From the NCBI RefSeq assembly GCF_014851685.1, contig NZ_JACVAC010000001.1:372001-436000 (forward strand): a stretch of DNA of 64,000 nt, written 5' to 3'. Source of the DNA: Pseudomonas sp. PDM05. GTDB lineage: Bacteria; Pseudomonadota; Gammaproteobacteria; Pseudomonadales; Pseudomonadaceae. The notes below the pieces were generated by a model. It saw nothing but the letters and a program-made list of their open reading frames with translations. It had not been told where the DNA came from and did no database searches. Of the stretch, positions 9,813 to 18,041 are shown one piece after another. The position numbers and the translations under genes are program-made. How positions within the stretch are numbered: position 1 is the first letter of the stretch; each line of letters begins with the position of its first letter.

Positions 9813-9944
9813 GTAGTGAGCGGGCTTGCCCCGCGCTGGGCGGCGAAGCCGCCCCAAGACCAGACACCTCGGTCTCTCTGAAACACCGCGGCGGACCGTT
9901 TGGGGCGGCTTCGCCGCCCAGCGCGGGGCAAGCCCGCTCACTAC
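9813..9944. repeat. REPIN-like inverted repeat with 44-bp perfect arms
   Basis: GTAGTGAGCGGGCTTGCCCC begins the left arm (9813-9856), and the right arm (9901-9944) is its exact reverse complement over all 44 bases, with a 44-base spacer. The family differs from the GTGGGAGCGGGCTTGCTCGC REPINs elsewhere in the window, sharing only the AGCGGGCTTG core. The perfect arms suggest a recent insertion. A transcript here would form a very stable hairpin that could also end pedE transcription. Confidence 0.85.
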
Positions 9945-9956
9945 AAAGGTATCGTG

Positions 9957-10598
9957 ATGAACTATTTGCCCGTATTGCTCCTGATCGCTGTCTGCGTGGC
10001 CCACGCCGATGACGACGCCCCGCTGATCATCAACGGCTGCACCCTCGCCGAACACAGCCAATGCCCCGGCGCCAACCTCAAGGGCGCCAACCTGCGCAAC
10101 CAGAACCTCAGCGGCATGAACCTGGCCGGCGCCGACCTGCGCGATGCCGACCTGCGCCACGTCAACCTCGACCTGGCCAACCTGGAAAAAGCCCAACTGC
10201 AAGGCGCCAACCTCACCCGTGCCAGCCTGCAACAGGCCAACCTGCGCCTCGCCGACTTCAGCGGCGCCACCTTGATGGCCGTACAAGGCTGGGGCCTGTT
10301 TGCCCAGGGCGCGCAATTTGAAAACGCCAACCTCAGCGCGGCCTATCTGCAATTCGCACGACTGTCGGGGGCGAAGATGCACAAGGCCAACCTGCGTGCG
10401 GCAGACCTGGAAATGACCTGGCTGAGCAAGGCAGAGCTGCAAGGGGCAGATTTGAGCGATGCCAATTTGCAGGAGGCCAAATTCGGGGAAAGCAATCTGG
10501 AGAAGGCCACCCTTACGGGTAGCCGCCAGCACTATGCGAACTTCCAGGATGCGAATATGGAGGGCTGCAAGGATTGCCCCACCACCTGGGATCGTTAG
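9957..10598 (+). CDS. Exported pentapeptide-repeat protein
   Basis: The start at 9957 gives 213 residues with a signal peptide (MNYLPVLLLIAVCVAHAD). From about residue 25 the sequence is an almost unbroken run of A(D/N)LxG-type pentapeptides, for example GANLKGANLRNQNLSGMNLAGAD, predicting a right-handed beta-helix. There is one interruption near residues 100-110 (MAVQGWGLFAQ). Cys residues occur near each end (NGCTL, GCKDCP), which may cap the helix by disulfides in the periplasm. A pentapeptide gene sits in the same place between the alcohol dehydrogenase and the two-component genes in P. aeruginosa and P. putida. Function is unknown. Confidence 0.82.
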   Translation: MNYLPVLLLIAVCVAHADDDAPLIINGCTLAEHSQCPGANLKGANLRNQNLSGMNLAGADLRDADLRHVNLDLANLEKAQLQGANLTRASLQQANLRLADFSGATLMAVQGWGLFAQGAQFENANLSAAYLQFARLSGAKMHKANLRAADLEMTWLSKAELQGADLSDANLQEAKFGESNLEKATLTGSRQHYANFQDANMEGCKDCPTTWDR

Positions 10599-10629
10599 CG
10601 CACCGCAGATCTATAGGTGTGTGAGCTTG

Positions 10630-10714
10630 TGTGGGAGCGGGCTTGCTCGCAAATGCGGTGTGTCAGTATCAGATGTGCTAGCTGACCCACCGCTTTCGCG
10701 AGCCCGCTCCCACA
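10630..10714. repeat. REPIN 1 (GTGGGAGCGGGCTTGCTCGC family)
   Basis: TGTGGGAGCGGGCTTGCTCG opens the element and the inverse end CGAGCCCGCTCCCACA closes it. The right arm has lost four bases (CAAG) compared with full copies. It lies between the convergent pentapeptide and response regulator genes. Confidence 0.85.
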
Positions 10715-10743
10715 TGAGGCCGGTGTGCATCAGAGAGAACTCG

Positions 10744-11370
10744 TCACCCCGCCACCCGCACCACCCCCATATCAATCCCCACATGCACCAACTCCGCATG
10801 GGAACTCACCTGCAACTTGCTCTTGAGCAAAGTCAGGTGGTTGGACACCGTCTTGCTGCTGATACTCAGCTGTTCGGCAATCTGCCGCGCCGGGGTGCCT
10901 TTGGCGAGCATCAGGAAAATCTCCAACTCCCGTGGTGTCATGCTGTGCAAACGCGGGTCGGTGGGCTGGCAGGCGAGTTGGGTTGCCAGGGGTTGTTCAA
11001 TGTAGGCGTGGCCATCGAGGATGCGCCGCACCGCTTCGATCAACACCTGGGGCGCCGAGCTTTTGGTCAGGTAGCCCGCCGCGCCGGCGTCGAGCGCCTG
11101 GCGCACCAATGGCAGTTCATCGTGCATGCTGAAAAACAGCACACGCAGTTGCGGCAAGCGCTGGCGCAGGCGCCGGGTGGTTTCCAGGCCGCTGATGCCG
11201 GGCAAACCGAAGTCCATGATCACCAGATTCGGCACCGCCTCGTGTACCCGCGCCAAGGCTTCTTCGCCGCTGGCCGCCTCGCGCACTTCAATGGCCGGCA
11301 ACAACGCGCGCAACAAACTGGCATAACCCTGGCGAACCACGGCGTGGTCATCCACCAACAGAATATTCAT
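10744..11370 (-). CDS. NarL/LuxR-family response regulator (EraR/PedR2-like)
   Basis: The start at 11370 (MNILLVDDHAVVRQGY) gives 208 residues. The receiver domain has the acidic pair D7-D8, phosphoacceptor D53 (LVIMDFGLPG) and the conserved Lys in YLTKSSAP. A LuxR-type HTH follows at about 140-205 (LTPREXEIF-like start, SKTVSNHLTLLKSKL). Its ATG overlaps the TGA of the sensor kinase gene (ATGA), so the two are translated together. The position next to the pentapeptide gene and pedE matches EraR of P. aeruginosa and PedR2 of P. putida; in P. putida PedS2/PedR2 sets the lanthanide switch between pedE and pedH. The palindrome shared by these two promoters is a candidate target. Confidence 0.85.
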   Translation of the reverse strand: MNILLVDDHAVVRQGYASLLRALLPAIEVREAASGEEALARVHEAVPNLVIMDFGLPGISGLETTRRLRQRLPQLRVLFFSMHDELPLVRQALDAGAAGYLTKSSAPQVLIEAVRRILDGHAYIEQPLATQLACQPTDPRLHSMTPRELEIFLMLAKGTPARQIAEQLSISSKTVSNHLTLLKSKLQVSSHAELVHVGIDMGVVRVAG

Positions 11371-12629
11371 GACGCCTCCACAGGCATGTCCAACGCCAGC
11401 GCCCAACCGGCGCCGGGATGACTGATGATCTTCAATTCGCCGCCCAAACAGCGCGCACGTTCATACATCGAATGCAGGCCCACACCGCGCCGCTGAGGCT
11501 GCTGCGCGCCGTGGCCGTTGTCGCGCACCCACAGGCGCAGGCGCGTACCGCGATGCTGCAAACGCACGCGCACCTGGCTGGCACCGGCGTGGCGCACGAT
11601 GTTGGTCAAGGCTTCCTGGAGCAAGCGATACAGGTGGGTCTTGTCGGCCGGGGACAGCGGCGGCAGCGCCTCGCTGACCTGCAACTGGCAGTCGATGCCA
11701 TGGCTGGCACGCCATTGCGTCACCAACATGCCGAACGCCTCGGCCATCGGCAGGTGTTGCAGGGCCACCGGGTAAAGGTCGTGGACCAGTTCGCGAAAGC
11801 CCTGCTGCAAGTGGTCGCAGTGTTCTTCCAGCAGATGCACGGTACGCGTCAGCGTGGCGGGTTGATGGGCGATCAGCGGCAACAGGCACACCTGGGCGCG
11901 AATCCCCGCCAGGTACTGGCCGAGGTCATCGTGCAGGGTCTGGGCCAGGCGGGTGCGCTCTTGTTCCTGCACCGCCAGCAGGGTTTGGGTCAGCCGGGTG
12001 TTGTCGGTGCGCGCCTGTTCGAGGGCATCGGTCATGCGGTTGAAATGCCGCGCCAGTTGCTGCGCCTCCGGCACCCCGGCGCCGCGCAGGCGCACATTGA
12101 GACGGCCGCTGCACACGTGCTGCAGGGCCAACAGCAATTCGTCCAGCACGCCCATGCCACGGCGCACCGCCCAGCGAATGGTCAACAGGCTCAGGGCCAA
12201 TGCCAGCGCACACAGGCCCAGCAGTTGCTGCAAGGAATCCCAGACCTCATCGATCTCGTCACGCGGGTCGACGCCGATGGACACGCGCCGGCCATCGGCC
12301 AGGTCGAGCACCTCGGCACTGTGGCGCGCCTGGGCAAACAGCAGGCGCCCGAGCCACGCATCCAGCCCCTCTTGCTCCGGCGCGAGCGGGGTTTCATCTG
12401 CGCCCAACCAGTGCACGCGCACATGGCGCAGGCTGGCCGTGAGGCGTGGTTGCAGGCTGGCCGGATCGCGCACGGCGGTTTCACTCAGGTAATGCACCAC
12501 CGCTTCGGCCGATTGCAACTCGCGCTCCACATCCGCCAGGGCCTGATGCATCAGCAACGCCGTGCAGGCGCAGGTGACCAGCGCGAAGAAACCGCACACC
12601 CACAGGTTGATCCGCCACAGCGCCGACAT
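11367..12629 (-). CDS. Membrane sensor histidine kinase (EraS/PedS2-like)
   Basis: From ATG 12629 (MSALWRINLWVCGFF) the kinase has 420 residues. It has TM1 at about 8-30, a periplasmic sensor segment of about 100 residues, TM2 at about 134-153, a HAMP segment, a HisKA_3 motif with phosphoacceptor H233 (AQTLHDDLGQYL), and an HATPase domain with NIVRHAGA (N box) and a C-terminal VGLHSMYERA. It is a NarX/UhpB-type partner for the LuxR regulator that overlaps its end. The frame continues to 12785, but that upstream part is out of keeping with the family and overlaps the small ORF at 12632-12748. The signal is unknown; lanthanide or calcium status is the inferred one by analogy with PedS2. Confidence 0.87.
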   Translation of the reverse strand: MSALWRINLWVCGFFALVTCACTALLMHQALADVERELQSAEAVVHYLSETAVRDPASLQPRLTASLRHVRVHWLGADETPLAPEQEGLDAWLGRLLFAQARHSAEVLDLADGRRVSIGVDPRDEIDEVWDSLQQLLGLCALALALSLLTIRWAVRRGMGVLDELLLALQHVCSGRLNVRLRGAGVPEAQQLARHFNRMTDALEQARTDNTRLTQTLLAVQEQERTRLAQTLHDDLGQYLAGIRAQVCLLPLIAHQPATLTRTVHLLEEHCDHLQQGFRELVHDLYPVALQHLPMAEAFGMLVTQWRASHGIDCQLQVSEALPPLSPADKTHLYRLLQEALTNIVRHAGASQVRVRLQHRGTRLRLWVRDNGHGAQQPQRRGVGLHSMYERARCLGGELKIISHPGAGWALALDMPVEAS

Positions 12630-12631
12630 GC

Positions 12632-12748
12632 CTAGCGCGCCAGCACAGTCGGCACGAGCGCCGCCGAGCGCGGTGCGTGGGGTCGGTCGATACCGATCAG
12701 GCTGACGATCAGCAGGAACGGCAAGAGCAACGCCTTGATAATTCGCAT
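12632..12748 (-). CDS. Small hydrophobic peptide coupled to the sensor kinase (38 aa)
   Basis: ATG 12748 opens MRIIKALLLPFLLIVSLIGI, followed by a polar tail (DRPHAPRSAALVPTVLAR) and TAG. Residues about 3-20 form one membrane or signal segment. Its stop ends 2 bases before the kinase ATG, and the kinase has no strong ribosome binding site of its own, so translation is probably coupled. A G-rich stretch (GCGGGGG) precedes the start. It is too short for routine gene calling. Function is not known; it could be a leader peptide, a small membrane partner of the kinase, or a chance frame. Confidence 0.45.
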   Translation of the reverse strand: MRIIKALLLPFLLIVSLIGIDRPHAPRSAALVPTVLAR

Positions 12749-12811
12749 GATCGTGCAACCCCCGCAGCGGATACTGGAGCCCCATGCTAAAACCGCACCG
12801 CGTGCGGCGGG

Positions 12812-12829
12812 CTACTACCTTGGTACTGC
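12812..12829. promoter_or_regulatory. Candidate alcohol-oxidation regulator site 3
   Basis: CTACTACCTTGGTACTGC lies 76 bases upstream of the substrate-binding protein gene at 12905, and 64 bases upstream of the divergent small peptide/kinase unit. It matches the site at 7749-7766 in 14 of 18 positions. Confidence 0.58.
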
Positions 12830-12904
12830 CCCAGCGCTACTTTCTGCATATTTGCAGGGGTAACCGGGCTTTATATGCTGGCGCCAACTGTCTTGGAGTG
12901 CCTT

Positions 12905-14077
12905 ATGCGCCAGCTCGCCCCTTTCGCCGTGACCTGCCTGCTGGCACTCACCTGGGCTACCGCCGGCCAGGCCGCCGAGGCACCGTTGCAAGTGCAGATC
13001 GGCTACCTCGGCTATCGTCCGGACCCGGGGCCGTTGCTGTCCAACGTGATTGCCGAACCCACCGATGCCGGGTTGCGCGGCGCCGAATTGGCGATCATCG
13101 ACAGCAACAGCACCGGCGCCTTTCTCAACCAGCGCTACAGCCTGATCGACGCAACAGTCGATAACCCCGAAGACCTGCTTGCCGCCGCGCAGAAACAACA
13201 CGACCAAGGCCTGCGCCTGTTTGTCGTCAACGCCCCCGCCGCCAGCCTGCGCCAACTCAGCGCCGCACTGCCCGACAGCCTGCTGTTCAACGCCGGCAGC
13301 CCCGATGACAGCCTGCGCAGCACCGACTGCCTGGGTAACGTGCTGCACAGCCTGCCCAGCCGGGCCATGCTCGCCGATGCGCTGGCGCAATTTCTGGTGA
13401 CGCGCAAATGGCAGAAGGCGCTGCTGATCGTCGGCCCCACCGCGGACGATCAAGCCTACGCCGCCGCCCTGCGCCGCGCAGCCAAGCGTTTTGGCCTGCA
13501 ACTGGTGGCGGAGAAAGCCTGGCGTTTCGACAACGACCAGCGCCGTAGCGCCCAGGCCGACATGCCGTTGTTCACCCAGACCGCCGAATACGACGTGGTG
13601 CTGGTCGCCGACGAGCGCGGCGACTTCGGCGAATACGTGCCCTACCAGACCTGGTACCCGCGCCCGGTCGCCGGCACTCAGGGCCTGACGCCCACCGGCT
13701 GGCACAAGAGCGTCGAAACCTACGGCGCCGCCCAACTGCAAAAACGCTTCGAAGCCCTCGCCGGACGCTGGATGAACGACCGCGACTTCGCCGCCTGGAT
13801 GGCCGTGCGCAGCGTCGCCAGTGCAGTGAGCAAGCTGCGCGAGGTCGACCCGATGAACATCCGCCAGCTGGAGATCAGCGAGCAGTTGCCGCTGGACGGT
13901 TTCAAGGGCCGCAAGCTCAGCTATCGCCCGTGGAATGGCCAACTGCGCCAGCCGATCCCCATCGTGCAACCCCGTGCACTGGTGAGCACCTCGCCCCAGG
14001 ACGGTTTCCTGCACCCTTTCAACGAAATGGACAGCCTGGGCTACGACAAACCCGAGGTGACCTGCCGCTTTCCCTGA
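12905..14077 (+). CDS. PQQ-catabolism-associated ABC substrate-binding protein
   Basis: From ATG 12905 the protein has 390 residues, with a signal peptide (MRQLAPFAVTCLLALTWATAGQA) and a type I periplasmic-binding fold of the branched-chain amino acid family (IGYLGYRPDPGPLL, then ELAIIDSNSTGAFLNQ). It heads a plus-strand run: binding protein, beta-propeller, ABC ATPase, ABC-2 permease, CxxCW protein, LuxR regulator. The same order occurs in P. putida (PP_2670 to PP_2665). The ATPase and permease look like an exporter, so a periplasmic-binding protein beside them is unusual; it may sense or capture a quinoprotein-related ligand. The ligand is unknown. The site at 12812-12829 precedes it. Confidence 0.85.
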   Translation: MRQLAPFAVTCLLALTWATAGQAAEAPLQVQIGYLGYRPDPGPLLSNVIAEPTDAGLRGAELAIIDSNSTGAFLNQRYSLIDATVDNPEDLLAAAQKQHDQGLRLFVVNAPAASLRQLSAALPDSLLFNAGSPDDSLRSTDCLGNVLHSLPSRAMLADALAQFLVTRKWQKALLIVGPTADDQAYAAALRRAAKRFGLQLVAEKAWRFDNDQRRSAQADMPLFTQTAEYDVVLVADERGDFGEYVPYQTWYPRPVAGTQGLTPTGWHKSVETYGAAQLQKRFEALAGRWMNDRDFAAWMAVRSVASAVSKLREVDPMNIRQLEISEQLPLDGFKGRKLSYRPWNGQLRQPIPIVQPRALVSTSPQDGFLHPFNEMDSLGYDKPEVTCRFP

Positions 14078-14104
14078 ACACACAACAACAATAAGGAATA
14101 CGCC

Positions 14105-15064
14105 ATGCGCCGCACCCTGCTCTCCTGCGCCCTGCTGCTTGCCGCCGGACACGCCGTGGCCGCCACGGCCTGGGTCTCCAACGAGAAAGACAACAGCCTG
14201 AGCCTGATCGACATGCAGACCCTGCAAGTCACCGACACCCTCAAGGTCGGCCAGCGCCCACGCGGCCTGCTGCTGTCCCATGACAACAAGCTGCTGTACA
14301 TCTGCGCCAGCGACTCGGACCGCGTGCAGGTGATGGACGTGGCCACGCGCAAGATCGTCAAGGAGCTGCCCTCCGGCAAAGACCCCGAGCAATTCGCGTT
14401 GCACCCCAACAACCGCTGGCTGTACGTCTCCAACGAAGACGACGCGCTGGTCACCGTGATCGACACCGAGACCGCCAAGGTGCTCGGCCAGATCAACGTC
14501 GGCGTCGAGCCCGAAGGCATGGCCGTGAGCCCCGACGGCAAGTGGGCGGTGAACACCAGCGAAACCACGAACATGCTGCACTGGATCGACACCAGCACCC
14601 AGACCCTGGCCGACAGCACCCTGGTGGACCAACGCCCGCGCTTCGTCGAATTCAACCATGACGGCACGCAACTGTGGGCCTCGGCGGAAATCGGCGGCAC
14701 CGTGACCATCCTGGATGTGGCCAGCCGCGCAATCCTCAAAACCCTGACCTTCAAGATCAAAGGCGTGCACCCGGACAAGGTGCAGCCGGTGGGCATCAAG
14801 CTGAGTGCCGACGGCAAATACGCCTTTGTCGCCCTCGGCCCGGCCAACCATGTGGCGGTGATCGACGCCAAGACCTACGAGATCCTCGACTACCTGCTGG
14901 TGGGCCGTCGTGTGTGGCAGCTGGCATTCACCCCGGATGAGAAACAGTTGCTGGCCACCAACGGCGTGAGCGGCGACGTGTCGGTGATCGACGTGGACAG
15001 CCTCAAGGTGCTCAAGTCGGTCAAGGTCGGGCGCTATCCGTGGGGCGTGGTGGTCACGCCATGA
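14105..15064 (+). CDS. YVTN-type beta-propeller protein, periplasmic
   Basis: This 319-residue protein has a signal peptide (MRRTLLSCALLLAAGHAVAA). It contains about seven repeats of the YVTN type (for example LYICASDSDRVQVMDVATRK, LYVSNEDDALVTVIDTET, LLATNGVSGDVSVIDVDS), forming a single beta-propeller. This is the propeller family associated with PQQ-dependent catabolism. It follows the binding protein by 27 bases and its TGA overlaps the ATG of the ATPase gene. No catalytic motif is visible; it probably binds a partner protein or small ligand in the periplasm. Confidence 0.86.
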   Translation: MRRTLLSCALLLAAGHAVAATAWVSNEKDNSLSLIDMQTLQVTDTLKVGQRPRGLLLSHDNKLLYICASDSDRVQVMDVATRKIVKELPSGKDPEQFALHPNNRWLYVSNEDDALVTVIDTETAKVLGQINVGVEPEGMAVSPDGKWAVNTSETTNMLHWIDTSTQTLADSTLVDQRPRFVEFNHDGTQLWASAEIGGTVTILDVASRAILKTLTFKIKGVHPDKVQPVGIKLSADGKYAFVALGPANHVAVIDAKTYEILDYLLVGRRVWQLAFTPDEKQLLATNGVSGDVSVIDVDSLKVLKSVKVGRYPWGVVVTP

Positions 15065-15792
15065 ACGCGCTGGACGCCAGCGCCATCAGCTTCTCCTACG
15101 GCGCGCGCCAGGCGTTGCGCGAGGTGAGTTTCAGCCTGGCGCCCGGGCGTTTTGCGGCGTTGCTAGGGCCCAATGGCGCGGGCAAATCGACGTTGATTGC
15201 GCTGCTCACGCGCTTGTATGACTTGCAGGCCGGCGACATCCGCGTGGGCGGGCATTCATTGCGCGAGGCGCCGCGTGAGGCGTTGCGCCAACTCGGCGTG
15301 GTGTTCCAGCAAAGCACCCTGGACCTGGATTTGAGCGTCGAACAGAACCTGCGTTACCACGCCGCGCTGCACGGCCTGTCGCGGCGTCAGACCGGGTTGC
15401 GGGTGGAGGCCGAACTGGCGCGCCAGGCCCTGGGCGAGCGGCGCCGGGAAAAGGTCCGCGAACTCAATGGCGGCCACCGCCGCCGCGTGGAAATCGCCCG
15501 CGCCCTGCTGCACGAGCCGCGCCTGCTGTTGCTCGACGAAGCCAGCGTCGGCCTCGACCCGGCCAGCCGCCTGGCGCTGAACCAACACGTGCGCACGCTG
15601 TGCCTGGAACAAGGCATCAGCGTGCTGTGGACCACCCATTTGCTCGATGAAGTGCAGGCTGACGACGCCTTGATGATTTTGCATCGGGGCCGCCTGGTGG
15701 CCAGCGGGCAACTCGACCACCTGCTGCTGGAGCAAGGCGACGACCTGAGCGGTTTGTTCGCACGACTGACCCACGCAGAGGTGGCGGCATGA
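15061..15792 (+). CDS. ABC transporter ATP-binding protein of the PQQ-associated exporter
   Basis: This 243-residue ATPase starts at the ATGA overlap (15061). Walker A is GPNGAGKST, the Q-loop is VVFQQST, the signature is altered to LNGGHRRR rather than LSGGQ, Walker B is LLLLDEAS, and the switch His is in WTTHLLDEV. Together with the ABC-2 permease that follows (overlap of 4 bases) it forms an exporter of the drug or polysaccharide type. The Asn-for-Ser and His-for-Gln changes in the signature may be typical of this subfamily. Confidence 0.9.
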   Translation: MNALDASAISFSYGARQALREVSFSLAPGRFAALLGPNGAGKSTLIALLTRLYDLQAGDIRVGGHSLREAPREALRQLGVVFQQSTLDLDLSVEQNLRYHAALHGLSRRQTGLRVEAELARQALGERRREKVRELNGGHRRRVEIARALLHEPRLLLLDEASVGLDPASRLALNQHVRTLCLEQGISVLWTTHLLDEVQADDALMILHRGRLVASGQLDHLLLEQGDDLSGLFARLTHAEVAA

Positions 15793-16580
15793 ACGCCTAC
15801 TGGCAGTGTTTCAGCGGCATCGTCCTGCGCGAATGGCTGCGTTTTGTCTTGCAGCGCACACGGTTCCTCAGCGCCCTGGTGCGGCCATTGCTGTGGCTGC
15901 TGGTCTTCGCCGCAGGCTTTCGGGCAGCGCTGGGCATCTCGGTGATCGAACCCTACGACACCTACATCCCCTACGAGGTGTACATCATCCCGGGGCTGGC
16001 CTGCATGATCCTGCTGTTCAACGGCATGCAGGGCTCGCTGTCGATGGTCTACGACCGTGAGATGGGCAGCATGCGCGTGCTGCTGACCAGCCCGCTGCCG
16101 CGCACGTTTTTGCTGTGCAGCAAGCTGCTGGCGACCTCGTTGATTTCGCTGTTGCAGGTCTACGGGTTCCTGGCGATTGCCTGGGTGTATGGTGTGCAAC
16201 CGCCGGCCCTGGGCTTGCTGATCGCCTTGCCGGCGCTGTTGCTGGTGGCGTTGATGCTCAGCGCGCTGGGCTTGCTGCTGTCCAATGGGATACGCCAATT
16301 GGAGAACTTTGCCGGGGTGATGAATTTCGTGATCTTCCCGCTGTTCTTCCTGTCGTCGGCGCTCTACCCACTGTGGAAGATGCGCGATTCCAGCGAGTGG
16401 CTGTACTGGCTGTGCGCGGTCAACCCGTTCACCCACGCGGTGGAACTGGTGCGCTTTGCCCTCTACCAACGCTTCGCCGGCCTGGCCCTGCTGGTGTGCC
16501 TGGGGCTGACCGTGGTGTTCACGGTGCTGGCGGTGCTGACCTTCAATCCGCAGCATGCCGCCCTGCGCAAAAACGGCTGA
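15789..16580 (+). CDS. ABC-2 type permease of the PQQ-associated exporter (PedC-like)
   Basis: This 263-residue membrane protein has about six hydrophobic segments and the ABC-2 family pattern (RPLLWLLVFAAGF; NGMQGSLSMVYDREMGSMRVLLTSPLPR; PLFFLSSALYPLW; NPFTHAVELVRF). It overlaps the ATPase gene by four bases. The pair resembles NodJ/DrrB-like exporters. The cargo is unknown, although related genes lie in phenylethanol and alcohol catabolism clusters. The site at 16582-16599 begins right after its stop, so the next gene probably has its own promoter. Confidence 0.88.
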   Translation: MNAYWQCFSGIVLREWLRFVLQRTRFLSALVRPLLWLLVFAAGFRAALGISVIEPYDTYIPYEVYIIPGLACMILLFNGMQGSLSMVYDREMGSMRVLLTSPLPRTFLLCSKLLATSLISLLQVYGFLAIAWVYGVQPPALGLLIALPALLLVALMLSALGLLLSNGIRQLENFAGVMNFVIFPLFFLSSALYPLWKMRDSSEWLYWLCAVNPFTHAVELVRFALYQRFAGLALLVCLGLTVVFTVLAVLTFNPQHAALRKNG

Positions 16581-16581
16581 T

Positions 16582-16599
16582 CTACTCCTTTAGTACTGG
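16582..16599 (+). promoter_or_regulatory. Candidate alcohol-oxidation regulator site 4
   Basis: CTACTCCTTTAGTACTGG lies 78 bases upstream of the CxxCW protein gene. It matches the site at 12812-12829 in 14 of 18 positions, at nearly the same distance from its gene. Confidence 0.58.
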
Positions 16600-16677
16600 T
16601 TTTCGTGTCTATCGTCGCATTCCCAAGGCAGCGGGACTGACGTGTAATGGCCGCATAACGATAAGGATTGACCTGCC

Positions 16678-17217
16678 ATGCTGCCCGCCCGACTGCCCCT
16701 GCTGGCCTTGCTGTGCCTGCTCTGCGCCAACGCCCAGGCTGAGGCGCCGTTGTTTTCCACCGACGGCTACCGCATCAGCCTGTACCGCAGCCCCACGCCG
16801 GCACAGGCGCCCGGTGCGACCATCGTCGACACCCCTGCCCTGCAAGCCCTGCTCACCCAGACCCCGGCGCCGGTGTTGATCGATGTGTACCGGCGCCAAT
16901 ACCTGCAAGGCCGCTTCATCGAAGACCAGCCCCACGCCAACCTGCCCGGCAGCCACTGGCTGGCCAATACCGGCGACGGCGACCTCACGCCCGAATGGCA
17001 AAGCTACTTCGCACGCCACCTGTACACATTCACCGGCGGTCAGCTGACCCGGCCGTTGGTCTTCTACTGCCGCTCCGATTGCTGGTTGAGTTGGAACGCG
17101 GTAAAACGAGCCGCCAATCTGGGCTATACCTCGGTGTATTGGTATCGCGATGGCCTGGATGCATGGGAAGCGGCAAAACTGCCAGTGATGGCTGCGACAC
17201 CCGAGCCCTTTCAATAA
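16678..17217 (+). CDS. Rhodanese-fold CxxCW-motif protein of PQQ-dependent catabolism
   Basis: This 179-residue protein has a signal peptide (MLPARLPLLALLCLLCANAQA). It has a rhodanese-like core: PVLIDVYRRQY near residue 60, GSHWLANTGDGDL, and an active-site loop YCRSDCWLSWNA where the CxxCW motif replaces the usual single rhodanese Cys loop. The family is found only with PQQ-dependent alcohol oxidation genes. A redox or thiol-transfer role in the periplasm is plausible but unproven. It is followed 27 bases later by the LuxR regulator, so both probably share the promoter with the site at 16582-16599. Confidence 0.85.
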   Translation: MLPARLPLLALLCLLCANAQAEAPLFSTDGYRISLYRSPTPAQAPGATIVDTPALQALLTQTPAPVLIDVYRRQYLQGRFIEDQPHANLPGSHWLANTGDGDLTPEWQSYFARHLYTFTGGQLTRPLVFYCRSDCWLSWNAVKRAANLGYTSVYWYRDGLDAWEAAKLPVMAATPEPFQ

Positions 17218-17244
17218 AAAACCACAACAAGAAGGTGAACGGCC

Positions 17245-17910
17245 ATGTACAAAATCCTGATTGCCGACGATCACCCGCTGTTTCGCGAGGCGATCCACAA
17301 CGTCATCAGCGACGGCTTTCCCGGCAGCGAAGTGATGGAAACCGCCGACCTCGACAGCGCCCTCGCGCTGACCCAGGACCACGACGACCTTGACCTGATC
17401 CTGCTGGATTTGAACATGCCCGGCATGCACGGCCTCAATGGCCTGATCAACCTGCGCAACGAATCGCCGACCATCCCGGTGGTGATCGTCTCGGCCGAGC
17501 AGGACAAGCAGATCGTGCTGCAAGCCATCACCTACGGCGCCGTGGGGTTCATCACCAAGTCGTCGCCGCGCCAACAAATGACCGAAGCGATCCAGCAGAT
17601 CCTCAACGGCAACGTATACCTGCCGCCCGACATCATCCGCACCCAGAAAAACCCCAGCCAACGCCGCATGAACGACACCCCGGGCTTTGCCCCGGAGCTG
17701 CTGCAGGCGCTGACCCGCAAGCAATTGCTGGTGCTGGAGCGGATGACCAAGGGCGAATCGAACAAGCAGATCGCCTACACGCTGGAGATTGCCGAAACCA
17801 CGGTGAAGGCCCATGTGTCGGCGATCCTGCGCAAGTTGAATGTGCATAACCGGGTGCAGGCGATTCTGAGTGCCGGCGATATCGACTTCGGCTCCTACCT
17901 GCGCCGCTGA
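17245..17910 (+). CDS. agmR: LuxR-family response regulator (AgmR/ErbR/PedR1)
   Basis: This 221-residue protein has receiver residues D8-D9, phosphoacceptor D55 ([13 protein letters not shown]) and FITKSSPR. The C-terminal HTH ([22 protein letters not shown], then [15 protein letters not shown]) is of the LuxR type. AgmR/ErbR activates the quinoprotein ethanol oxidation genes and pqq genes in Pseudomonas. It is the best candidate to bind the CTACT-type sites found upstream of five units in this island; that link is inferred. Its likely kinase partner is the soluble hybrid kinase encoded convergently at 18042-19940. Confidence 0.9.
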   Translation: MYKILIADDHPLFREAIHNVISDGFPGSEVMETADLDSALALTQDHDDLDLILLDLNMPGMHGLNGLINLRNESPTIPVVIVSAEQDKQIVLQAITYGAVGFITKSSPRQQMTEAIQQILNGNVYLPPDIIRTQKNPSQRRMNDTPGFAPELLQALTRKQLLVLERMTKGESNKQIAYTLEIAETTVKAHVSAILRKLNVHNRVQAILSAGDIDFGSYLRR

Positions 17911-17934
17911 TCCCCCTGCCCTATGGAGATCCAC

Positions 17935-18024
17935 TGTGGGAGCGGGCTTGCTCGCGAATGCGGTGGGTCAGTCACTAGATTCATTGACTGACCCACCGCA
18001 TTCGCGAGCAAGCCCGCTCCCACA
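17935..18024. repeat. REPIN 2
   Basis: A full copy: TGTGGGAGCGGGCTTGCTCG, then GCGAATGCGGTGGGTCAGTC, and the inverse GACTGACCCACCGCATTCGC with its matching end. The arms pair over about 38 bases. It lies between convergent agmR and the hybrid kinase gene, where it can act as a two-way transcript end. Confidence 0.92.
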
Positions 18025-18041
18025 TTTTGATCTGCGTTTTG

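Noticed and set aside
12815-14851. 678-codon minus-strand frame across two plus-strand genes
   Set aside because: It spans the gap between two well supported exported proteins and has low-complexity shadow composition.
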